Program-made: the position numbers and the translations under genes
In this document: positions 1 through 6,555 of the stretch, piece by piece
Numbering within the stretch: position 1 is the first letter of the stretch
How the letters are laid out: the number at the start of each line of letters is the position of its first letter
Source of the DNA: an uncultured Lachnospiraceae bacterium
GTDB taxonomy: Bacteria > Bacillota > Clostridia > Lachnospirales > Lachnospiraceae
NCBI GenBank assembly: GCA_910583605.1
Contig: CAJTXN010000004.1
Span: 62,001 to 126,000 of the forward strand
Reading direction: 5' to 3'
Length of the DNA: 64,000 bases
Notes under the pieces: generated by a model
The model's input: only the letters and a program-made list of their open reading frames with translations
What the model was told of the DNA's origin: nothing
The model's database searches: none

Positions 1-145
1 TTGCCGCATACACTTCCTTTACCAACTGCCTTGCCAGTTCCGTAGTATCCTTTCCATTATAATGAATATAAACCTTCTCACCTTCCTGTACTCTGACAGA
101 ATAATTTACCAGATTATATGCCAATGTTTTTATTCTTTCATCCAT
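1..145 (-). CDS. M29-family aminopeptidase, N-terminal part only (runs off the left edge)
   Basis: Only the first 48 codons are in the window. They begin MDERIKTLAYNLVNYSVRVQ and continue with EGEKVYIHYNG and ELARQLVKEVYAA. This is the conserved N-terminus of thermophilic-type metalloaminopeptidases (AmpS/AmpT, peptidase family M29), which cleave N-terminal residues from peptides in the cytoplasm. The ATG at 145 has a GGCAGG-like ribosome site about 10 bases upstream. The dinuclear metal ligands lie beyond the window, so activity cannot be judged. The gene diverges from the tRNA promoter to its right. Confidence 0.75.
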   Translation of the reverse strand, partial: MDERIKTLAYNLVNYSVRVQEGEKVYIHYNGKDTTELARQLVKEVYAA

Positions 146-281
146 TATGCAAACCTGCCTTTCGGTTAACTTATTTTAGCTTTCTATCATACCTTATCAT
201 TATACCATTTTTTCTTTTATTTTATATGTAAAAATCCATAAATCTATTGATTTCTCCACCGTACAAAAAATAATGTAATTA

Positions 282-309
282 TTGACAAATAAAATTTTCG
301 TGTTATAAT
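282..309 (+). promoter_or_regulatory. Promoter of tRNA-Pro
   Basis: Consensus sigma-A boxes: TTGACA at 282-287, a 16-base spacer, TATAAT at 304-309. Transcription would start about 13-15 bases before the mature tRNA. The rest of the 184-base gap 146-329 is AT-rich, with no other structure I can support. Confidence 0.85.
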
Positions 310-329
310 AGTTTTCGTATCCAATTTAT

Positions 330-403
330 CGGCGTGTGGCTCAGCTTGGTAGAGCGCTTCGTTCGGGACGAAGAGGTCGCAAGTTCGAATCTTGTCACGC
401 CGA
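330..403 (+). tRNA. tRNA-Pro (anticodon CGG)
   Basis: A full cloverleaf can be drawn: 7-bp acceptor stem CGGCGTG/CACGCCG, D stem GCTC/GAGC, anticodon stem CTTCG/CGAAG with loop TTCGGGA (anticodon CGG, codon CCG), and T arm with TTCGAAT. The discriminator base is A and CCA is not encoded (CTT follows). It stands alone with its own promoter and terminator. Confidence 0.93.
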
Positions 404-422
404 CTTTTTATATCAGAAAATT

Positions 423-475
423 ATAACGTGTACATTGAAATGTTTTTACATCTTTAATGTACACGTTATTTTATT
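423..475 (+). terminator. Terminator after tRNA-Pro
   Basis: A perfect 14-bp inverted repeat (423-436 with 456-469) encloses a 19-base loop holding a smaller ATGT/ACAT hairpin. It is followed by a T-rich stretch. Placement 20 bases after the tRNA fits a Rho-independent terminator. Confidence 0.75.
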
Positions 476-501
476 TACAAATCTGATTTTTCCAATATAA
501 T
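474..501 (+). promoter_or_regulatory. Promoter of the zinc-ribbon membrane protein gene
   Basis: TTTACA at 474-479, a 16-base spacer, TATAAT at 496-501. It begins where the tRNA terminator ends and lies 85 bases before the start codon at 586. Confidence 0.65.
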
Positions 502-585
502 CTTATACAGTACACTTTTGGAAGAAAACCGAATAAACCTCCACCAGCCGTCTGAAATTATAACAAAGAAAGGAAAATTTTAACT

Positions 586-1227
586 ATGAAATGTAAAGAA
601 TGTGGAACGGAATTATTTGAAGGAGACTGCATTTGCAGTACATGCGGAGCTGAGGTAAATGTTTTCTTTCAGAATCCGGTAAGTAATTTTGTTTCTCCGT
701 CTTCTGCTGAATCAGAATTTCGGACCATATACCCTACATACGAGGAGGCGGAGTTACTCCGCAGACAGCGCAGGCAGGGAACCCCTGATATATCTTCCGG
801 CGGCTTTTCAAGATTTATAAACAGTCCCTTATTTCGCTATTTAGAAATATTCATTATTGTAATTTCCGTTGCTCTGACTCTGTATTGTTTTAATCAGAAT
901 TGTTTCAGTATTGATGTTCGTTATAACGGTTTAGTCACTGATTTAAGTTCCGTCAGTAACGTTAAAGTAAAACAGCTTACTTATAATATACTTTCCGGCA
1001 GTTTTAATGTTCACTTTTCCAAACTAATGCTGGCGCTTTCTATAATAACCTTACTGGCTTTATTTACTAAAAATACAAGAAAATGGACTTCCCTGACCAT
1101 AATTCTGCAGATTATCAGCGTATTATATTGTATTCGTTCTGCTTCTAAGATTTTGGCAAATACAAAACTAATGCTTCCATCTTTCATTAAACAATATCAT
1201 CTTGATGAATACGGTATCCGGTTATAA
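586..1227 (+). CDS. Zinc-ribbon membrane protein of unknown function
   Basis: 213 residues. The N-terminus holds two CxxC knuckles, CKECG (residues 3-7) and CSTCG (17-21), which form a zinc-ribbon of the type found on many Firmicute membrane proteins. A charged linker follows, then three hydrophobic segments (about 86-103, 145-162 and 168-185) suggesting a multi-pass protein with a cytoplasmic ribbon. The ATG at 586 is preceded by AAAGGAAA. The gene converges on spmB with only 4 bases between the two stop codons. I do not recognise a specific family and assign no function. Confidence 0.7.
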   Translation: MKCKECGTELFEGDCICSTCGAEVNVFFQNPVSNFVSPSSAESEFRTIYPTYEEAELLRRQRRQGTPDISSGGFSRFINSPLFRYLEIFIIVISVALTLYCFNQNCFSIDVRYNGLVTDLSSVSNVKVKQLTYNILSGSFNVHFSKLMLALSIITLLALFTKNTRKWTSLTIILQIISVLYCIRSASKILANTKLMLPSFIKQYHLDEYGIRL

Positions 1228-1231
1228 TTTT

Positions 1232-1762
1232 TTACTGTATATACATTCCTGCCAGCACGATGGATATTGCTACCCCTGCCCCTGTACTGATAAGGGCGCC
1301 GGTCAGCGTCCATCGTGTTTTTGTTACCTTTGCGGTCAGAAAATACACCGACATGGTATAAAATACGGTTTCGGTACAGCACATCATGATGGAAGACAAC
1401 ATTCCCTCATAGGAATCCACTCCAAACTGTTTAAACACATCCAGAACCAGCCCGGTGGCTGCCGAAGAAGAAAAGATTCGGACGATCATTGCCGGCACTA
1501 CCGCCGCCGGAAGCCCGAATCCCGCCGTAAACCGGGCTATATTATCGGTTATAAATCCCAAAAGTCCGGAAGAACTTAATATGCCCACTCCCATCATCAG
1601 TCCCACCAGCGTAGGCATAACATCAACTACGGTTTTCAGTCCGTCCTTTGCGCCGTTAATAAAATCATTATAGACGTTTTTCTTCTGCAAGACCCCGTAT
1701 CCTACAATATAAAAGATTACCAGTGGAATCATAAATTCCGAAATATACATGATTATCTGCAT
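1232..1762 (-). CDS. spmB: Spore maturation protein B
   Basis: 176 residues, the usual SpmB length. This integral membrane protein acts with SpmA in spore core dehydration in Bacillus and Clostridium. Family signs include the FMIPLVIFYIVGYG start, the LVGLMMGVGILSSSG segment and the PAMIVRIFSSSAATG motif, with several membrane helices and a nucleoside-recognition (Gate) fold. In most genomes spmA and spmB overlap in one operon. Here spmA sits at 5875-6471 on the same strand, with four genes between. A terminator-like hairpin ends about 12 bases upstream of the start codon, leaving no room for a conventional promoter between them. The ribosome site is weak (TTGGATATGATAAA before ATG). A second Met at codon 5 is an alternative start. 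Confidence 0.9.
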   Translation of the reverse strand: MQIIMYISEFMIPLVIFYIVGYGVLQKKNVYNDFINGAKDGLKTVVDVMPTLVGLMMGVGILSSSGLLGFITDNIARFTAGFGLPAAVVPAMIVRIFSSSAATGLVLDVFKQFGVDSYEGMLSSIMMCCTETVFYTMSVYFLTAKVTKTRWTLTGALISTGAGVAISIVLAGMYIQ

Positions 1763-1773
1763 TTTATCATATC

Positions 1774-1817
1774 CAAAAAGAGGTATCCTTGCTTATATTT
1801 ATGCAAAGATACCTCTT
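1774..1817 (-). terminator. Terminator-like hairpin just upstream of spmB
   Basis: A 15-bp inverted repeat with one mismatch (1778-1792 with 1803-1817) and a 10-base loop. Read on the minus strand it is followed by five T. It would terminate the SDR transcript. Because it ends only about 12 bases before spmB, it may instead act as an attenuator or a translational block for spmB. Confidence 0.65.
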
Positions 1818-1835
1818 AATATTATAATATTATTC

Positions 1836-1914
1836 AGGCAATTGTGAAACTCATAGTTACAGGTCGTAAGTCACTGAAACTTATGACCTGTAACTATGAG
1901 TTTCGCAATGACCT
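1836..1914. repeat. Long near-perfect inverted repeat (31-bp arms)
   Basis: Arms 1841-1871 and 1879-1909 are separated by a 7-base loop. Twenty-nine of 31 positions are Watson-Crick, and the other two become G-U pairs only when read as plus-strand RNA. An outer AGG/CCT pair extends the dyad to 1836-1914. No T tract follows on either strand, so it is not an ordinary terminator. It lies between the SDR gene and spmB, beside the hairpin at 1774-1817. Confidence 0.85.
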
Positions 1915-1931
1915 ATTATAAGATTATTGCA

Positions 1932-2675
1932 TCAGATAACAACCGCACCGTCCACGGATAATATTTCACCGGTAATATAACTTGCCATATTGCTGGCCAG
2001 GAACAGAAAGGCATCCGCCACTTCCTCCGGTTCGCCCACTCTGCCTAACGGAATTCCTGCCGCCAGTCTGTCTACCATTTCTTTCGGCAGTGCAGCTACC
2101 ATGTCGGTCCGGGTAACGCCCGGGGCAACCGCATTGACACGGATATTGTCCGCACCCAGCTCTCTTGCCAGGGACTTTGTCAGTCCGTTCACCGCAAACT
2201 TGGATGCCGGATAGCCGCAGCCTGCCGGCTGTCCGTAGATACTTACCACCGAACTGGTATTAATGACCGAACCTCCCTTCTGCTCTTTCATATAGCCCAC
2301 TACTGCTCTGGTACAGTTAAATACGGCTTTTATGTTCAGATTCATGATCTTGTCAAACTCTTCTTCCGTATACTGATAAATGCTGTCTCTGGCAGATATG
2401 CCTGCATTATTTACCAGAATATCTATCTTTCCGTACTTCTCATATACATCTGACGCCATTTTCTGAACCTCCGCAAGGCTGGTGAGGTCCGGCCATGCTC
2501 CCTCCGCCTGTGCCTCCGGCCGTTCACTTTTGATTTCTGCCAATGCCTTATTCACCGTCTCTTCCCTTGAACCGCATAATACAACCACCGCACCGTTATC
2601 TAAAAACTTTTTAACAACCGCCAGTCCGATTCCTCTGGTACCTCCCGTTACTATTGCTACTTTTCCTTTCAGCAT
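1932..2675 (-). CDS. Short-chain dehydrogenase/reductase, BaiA/FabG-like
   Basis: 247 residues, classical SDR length. The cofactor loop TGGTRGIG is near residue 10, NNAG near 87, and the catalytic Ser...Tyr-x-x-x-Lys set appears as NTSSVVSIYG and GYPASK. The C-terminus is the typical ITGEILSVDGA. GGTRGIG, the PDLTS segment, GYPASK and VAPGV...TDM recall BaiA-type hydroxysteroid dehydrogenases of gut clostridia, but FabG and other NAD(P)-dependent reductases share much of this, so the substrate is not known. The start is set at 2675 because GGAGG lies 7 bases upstream; the in-frame ATG five codons earlier overlaps that site and has none of its own. Confidence 0.85.
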   Translation of the reverse strand: MLKGKVAIVTGGTRGIGLAVVKKFLDNGAVVVLCGSREETVNKALAEIKSERPEAQAEGAWPDLTSLAEVQKMASDVYEKYGKIDILVNNAGISARDSIYQYTEEEFDKIMNLNIKAVFNCTRAVVGYMKEQKGGSVINTSSVVSIYGQPAGCGYPASKFAVNGLTKSLARELGADNIRVNAVAPGVTRTDMVAALPKEMVDRLAAGIPLGRVGEPEEVADAFLFLASNMASYITGEILSVDGAVVI

Positions 2676-2724
2676 ACGTTGTACCTCCATTTTAAATTTT
2701 TTTACACATTATAATATATGTTTC

Positions 2725-2753
2725 ATTATACCACGATTTCCCATGAAGAACAA
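2725..2753 (-). promoter_or_regulatory. Promoter of the SDR gene
   Basis: On the minus strand: TTGTTC (2748-2753), a 17-base spacer, TATAAT (2725-2730) with an extended TGG just before the -10 box. Confidence 0.6.
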
Positions 2754-2835
2754 ATAAACAATCTATATATTGACATATTGTGATATAATAAATCTGTCTT
2801 TTAAAATACATGATTTATATTAACAGGAGAAACCC

Positions 2836-3495
2836 ATGATTAAAAACAGAATTACACAACTGATATTTCGTTCCGTTTATCTTACCCTGGCCTTTTTCGG
2901 ACTGTTAGCCTCTTTTGGTCTGTTTAATGCCGACTTTAACCAGAACTGGTATGTGTATTATACAAACCTCAGCAATTTTATCTGTATTCTGGTCATGATA
3001 CCCATCATAATAGATAATGTACGGCAGCTCTCCCTTGGTAATATGTACGGATTAAATGCCAAATATACCCGGATAAAGTATTATGCTGCGATTTGGATCG
3101 TTGTTACATTCTTAGTATATAATATTCTTTTGGGAGACCCCACTACAATGGATTACTGGAGCAGTGTAAATAATCTCACCTTCCATTTTGGCTGCCCGCT
3201 GGTATTCTTTTTGGACTGGCTGCTGTTTGACGACCACTCCGGGCTGCGCTGGTGGGATAATCTGGCCATGGCGGCAGCGCCAGTTATTTATGTTTTTTAT
3301 ATTGTAATCCGCGGTGCGGTCATCACGCCGGATGCGGATACGGTAGTTTATCCTTATTTCTTTCTGGACGTGGACGAACTGGGGATGAGCGGTGTGATAC
3401 GCTGGGTGGTCATACTGGTGGCATTTTTTGTGGGACTAGGGTTTGTGTTCTGGGGAGTGAGCAGGCTGATTGGGAAAAATCAAAAAAGTAATTGA
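2836..3495 (+). CDS. Pr6Pr-type integral membrane protein
   Basis: 219 residues with six predicted membrane segments and short loops. The pattern YTNLSNF near residue 43, the segment around NNLTFHFGCPLVFFLDWLLF, and AAAPVIYVFYIVIRGA match the Pr6Pr family of bacterial membrane proteins, distantly related to the FAR-17a/AIG1 (androgen-inducible hydrolase) fold. No substrate is known for the bacterial members. The ATG at 2836 has AGGAGA 8 bases upstream, and an extended -10 (TGATATAAT, box 2784-2789) lies about 45 bases before it. It is a single plus-strand gene between minus-strand neighbours. Confidence 0.7.
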   Translation: MIKNRITQLIFRSVYLTLAFFGLLASFGLFNADFNQNWYVYYTNLSNFICILVMIPIIIDNVRQLSLGNMYGLNAKYTRIKYYAAIWIVVTFLVYNILLGDPTTMDYWSSVNNLTFHFGCPLVFFLDWLLFDDHSGLRWWDNLAMAAAPVIYVFYIVIRGAVITPDADTVVYPYFFLDVDELGMSGVIRWVVILVAFFVGLGFVFWGVSRLIGKNQKSN

Positions 3496-3517
3496 TAATT
3501 CACTTATGACAAAATAT

Positions 3518-3555
3518 AAAAAGAGCGTCTCTTATATTTCCTGCCGAGACACTCT
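3518..3555 (-). terminator. Terminator of the nucleotidyltransferase gene
   Basis: A 10-bp stem (3522-3531 with 3546-3555, one G-U pair) followed on the minus strand by five T at 3518-3522. It lies between converging genes and serves the minus-strand one. Confidence 0.7.
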
Positions 3556-3565
3556 GTATATTCCC

Positions 3566-4252
3566 CTAACCTAATTCCTCCAACTCCTTCTCAATCTCCT
3601 CCCCCGATAAAATCACCTTTTTATACCGCTCCTCCTGAATCTCCAGCAGCCTCCCTGTAAAATCCTTCTCCAAATTCATCTGTTCCCGGATGATCTTCCG
3701 CAATCCATCCGAAAAACTCATCCCATATCGTTTTTTCAAAACCATTGCACGGACGATATTCAACAATATCCGGGGATTTTTCTCCAACACCACATCAATC
3801 ACACGACTGTTCATGGCATCCAGATATTTTTCATCATACCAGATATCCTTATTGAAATCATAGATAATGGCATCCAGATTAAGAAATACGGTTTTCGGAA
3901 GGTTCATTGCATATTCCTCCGGTTTACATACAACATACCCTTCCCGGTATGCCCAGGTTTCCTCCAAAGGCCAGATATCCACGATCAGAGCCGAACATAC
4001 CAGTTTATACCCACCAAAGCTGTTTTTTTTCGGCCGATGTGTTTCCAGTATCTCTTCCCATCTGCTCCTCTCTCTGATATCAATTATGATATCAATGTCC
4101 CGTAAATCCCGAAGTTCTCCCCGGTCTCTGTATTCCCTTAACACGCCTCCAATCAGATAAAGATTTCCGGCATGTTTAAGCTTTCGGAACAATTCCAGGG
4201 AAGGCGGATAGTTTTCCAAATAATTAAATATGATAGTATCCAAAGATTTCAT
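3566..4252 (-). CDS. Nucleotidyltransferase of the poly(A) polymerase/CCA-enzyme head type
   Basis: 228 residues. The N-terminal third has LIGGVLRE near residue 33 and RDIDIIID near 50. These are the GG...(R) and DxD elements of DNA polymerase beta-type nucleotidyltransferases. The rest is helical, with a segment (about residues 155-185) resembling the neck region of class II CCA-adding enzymes. It is much shorter than a true CCA enzyme (around 400-450 aa), so it is probably a stand-alone transferase whose acceptor is unknown. A GGAG site precedes the ATG. It follows dgt by 60 bases and may be cotranscribed with it. Confidence 0.65.
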   Translation of the reverse strand: MKSLDTIIFNYLENYPPSLELFRKLKHAGNLYLIGGVLREYRDRGELRDLRDIDIIIDIRERSRWEEILETHRPKKNSFGGYKLVCSALIVDIWPLEETWAYREGYVVCKPEEYAMNLPKTVFLNLDAIIYDFNKDIWYDEKYLDAMNSRVIDVVLEKNPRILLNIVRAMVLKKRYGMSFSDGLRKIIREQMNLEKDFTGRLLEIQEERYKKVILSGEEIEKELEELG

Positions 4253-4312
4253 AATTTACTCCAATCTGCCAAAACAAACTACATTCCGCAATTTTGCCGC
4301 ATAGACGGAGAA

Positions 4313-5743
4313 TTACTGCGGCAAACGAATTCCATTCAAATCCTGATATAGATTTACGGCATAAGAATCGGTCATTCCCGATATAAAATCAACCGCCAGA
4401 TGCAGTTTATCATATAAACTGAGTTCTGAAAGGGACTCCTTATGTTTTTCATTATTATAATCATACATTGCAACATATTTAAAATTAGAAGAAATCAGGC
4501 TGAATATCTTGCCGGGATAAATTCTTACATCTTCTAAATCCTTTCCGCCACTCTCAATCAGGGTCCTTACAAAAACATCCAACAGCTTATTGACCACCCG
4601 GTCACCAACCAGTTCCAGAGATAATACCTCATGGCAGCCGAAACAGTTTTTTCCCGTAACTTCCTTTTTCAGGTAGGTTATGAAATCATCTTCGCAGGCT
4701 AACAATTCTGATTTTTCATAACTTCCGCTCATTATCTCCTCATAATGTCCCATAAACTCATTTACTGCACGTCTAAATAAATAACCCTGAACCAGATTCC
4801 GAAAATTTCTTACTTTTGCAAGCCTGATATCCGCTTCACTCATACTAGAATCTGTTTTCTTATCATCTAAGATATTAAATAAATTTAGATAGTCATCACG
4901 TTTAAACTCTTTTTTTATTTTTTCATATTCTTTCTCCCATTGGATATATCCTTTTTTTACACCATCTTCTATATCATCACAGACATAAATCATATCATCT
5001 GCAGCCTCCAACAAATAAGTTGCAGGATGGCGGCATCCATCTTTAAGCCCTGTTGCCTTCTGTATTTTCCTGACCAGTGGCCCTTCAGAGCGAAAATATC
5101 CAAACTTCTCTTTTCCGTTCTTTACTTCTTTCCCATTAGATTTCCATGGATATTTAATAATCGTTGCTAATGTAGCATATGTAAAATTAGCTCCAAAGGG
5201 GTCATTTAAAGTCTGAAGTTTTGTTACAATTCTTAAATTCTGCACATTTCCGTCGAAATAAATAAAATCATTCTTTTCCTGTTCGGATAATATACCTCCC
5301 TTTTTTAGCAGACTATTATCTGAAAAACAATTTTCAAACCAATTTCGGATTACGGTCTCCCCATAATGTCCGAACGGCGGATTCCCTAAATCATGGATTA
5401 AACCTGCCGTCTGAAGCAGCGCTGCCAGTTCATCCGTCCGGTTATAATTAAATTCGCCTGTCTGCTCCAACTGTCTTCCCACCGCTTTGCCCAAGGAACG
5501 TGCCAAAGCAGAAACTTCCATGGAATGTGTTAACCGGGTCCTTGTAAAATCATTTTCCTGAAGTGGAAAAACCTGCGCCTTATCCTGTAATCTCCTGACT
5601 GATGAAGAACCTACGATTCTGTCATAATCCGCCTCAAATTCATTTCTGGCAATCACCGTGTTGGGTTTTGAATCCTTTTTCTCTGCCAAAGACGGTCTCT
5701 GCCTCCGGGTACACAATAACTTATCCCAAACTAACCTGTCCAT
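4313..5743 (-). CDS. dgt: Deoxyguanosinetriphosphate triphosphohydrolase (dGTPase)
   Basis: 476 residues. HD-superfamily enzyme that hydrolyses dNTPs (classically dGTP) to deoxynucleoside and triphosphate. The N-terminus carries FEADYDRIVGSSSVRRLQDKAQVFPL, the usual Dgt signature, followed by RTRLTHSMEVS with the first metal His. The HD pair lies in LIHDLGNPPFGHYGE, and a further Asp in the segment AADDMIYVCDDIEDG. Length and motif order fit the Dgt type 1 family. The start has GGAGGG 6 bases upstream and its own promoter at 5810-5838. Confidence 0.92.
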   Translation of the reverse strand: MDRLVWDKLLCTRRQRPSLAEKKDSKPNTVIARNEFEADYDRIVGSSSVRRLQDKAQVFPLQENDFTRTRLTHSMEVSALARSLGKAVGRQLEQTGEFNYNRTDELAALLQTAGLIHDLGNPPFGHYGETVIRNWFENCFSDNSLLKKGGILSEQEKNDFIYFDGNVQNLRIVTKLQTLNDPFGANFTYATLATIIKYPWKSNGKEVKNGKEKFGYFRSEGPLVRKIQKATGLKDGCRHPATYLLEAADDMIYVCDDIEDGVKKGYIQWEKEYEKIKKEFKRDDYLNLFNILDDKKTDSSMSEADIRLAKVRNFRNLVQGYLFRRAVNEFMGHYEEIMSGSYEKSELLACEDDFITYLKKEVTGKNCFGCHEVLSLELVGDRVVNKLLDVFVRTLIESGGKDLEDVRIYPGKIFSLISSNFKYVAMYDYNNEKHKESLSELSLYDKLHLAVDFISGMTDSYAVNLYQDLNGIRLPQ

Positions 5744-5809
5744 TCTATCCCTCCTCTTATGAACACTATTTACACCTTATCCCAAATACTAAAACGTATC
5801 TGTGTAAAA

Positions 5810-5838
5810 ATTATAACAAAATATGTATCTCCATGCAA
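5810..5838 (-). promoter_or_regulatory. Promoter of dgt
   Basis: TTGCAT (5833-5838), a 17-base spacer and TATAAT (5810-5815) on the minus strand, with an extended TG before the -10 box. It lies between spmA and dgt, so dgt is transcribed independently of spmA. Confidence 0.65.
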
Positions 5839-5874
5839 GAAAATTTCCGGACGCATAAGTGATTTTGTCAGAAA

Positions 5875-6471
5875 TTATCCTTTCTTCTTACACATCACCT
5901 TGCAAAACACAATTCCGACTATGGTACTGACAAGGGTTGCCGCCAGTCCGGGTCCTACCACCGCTGTCGGATTTACGCTGCCATACTGGCTCCGATATGC
6001 AATGATATTCATTGGTATCAACTGCAGCGACGAAATGTTTATAACAAGAAAAGTACACATCTCATTACTTGCGATGTGTACTTTATCCCTTCCGTTTTTT
6101 TCCTCATTCAGCTCTGCCAGTGATTCCATTGCTTTCAGCCCCGGCGGCGTTGCCGCCCAGCCCAGTCCCAGTATATTTGCAACAATGTTGGTCGTAATAT
6201 ATTCATTGCTCTTATGCTCCTTTGGAATTTCAGGAAACAAAAACCGGACCAGGGGCCGGATCAGCCTGGTTAGCTGCGCCATGACCCCGGACTGTCTGGC
6301 AATCTCCATCAGTCCCGTCCAGAGACTTAAAACTCCCAACATTGTTATACATAATGTAATCGCTTCTTTTGCCGAATCCAGCGCGCCGTTTGATACCGCA
6401 TCTATATTCCCCGTAACGGCAGCATACAGAATCCCTGCCAAAACCATAAATGCCCATATGTAATTAAGCAT
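5875..6471 (-). CDS. spmA: Spore maturation protein A
   Basis: 198 residues, usual SpmA length. It is a multi-pass membrane protein of the nucleoside-recognition (Gate) family needed with SpmB for full spore core dehydration. Characteristic segments: MLNYIWAFMVLAGI at the N-terminus, MLGVLSLWTGLMEIA near 45-60, NIVANILGLGWAATPPGLKAM near 98-118, and SLQLIPMNIIAYRS near 155. The start codon is preceded by GGTGGTGG. The downstream neighbour is dgt rather than spmB, a departure from the usual spmA-spmB overlap. The C-terminus ends in CKKKG, likely cytoplasmic. Confidence 0.92.
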   Translation of the reverse strand: MLNYIWAFMVLAGILYAAVTGNIDAVSNGALDSAKEAITLCITMLGVLSLWTGLMEIARQSGVMAQLTRLIRPLVRFLFPEIPKEHKSNEYITTNIVANILGLGWAATPPGLKAMESLAELNEEKNGRDKVHIASNEMCTFLVINISSLQLIPMNIIAYRSQYGSVNPTAVVGPGLAATLVSTIVGIVFCKVMCKKKG

Positions 6472-6555
6472 GGTTCCACCACCTGCATATATTGTTATCT
6501 AATATATGACTTCATATCATGAATTATTCGCAGATAATAACCGTGGTATCCTGCT

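Noticed and set aside
330..403. tRNA-Pro as an integration site for a mobile element
   Set aside because: No integrase gene or direct repeat of the tRNA 3' end was seen on either side within the window.
1202..1579. Plus-strand frames opposite spmB
   Set aside because: They are antisense readings of the intact spmB gene and overlap the end of the zinc-ribbon gene, with no ribosome site.
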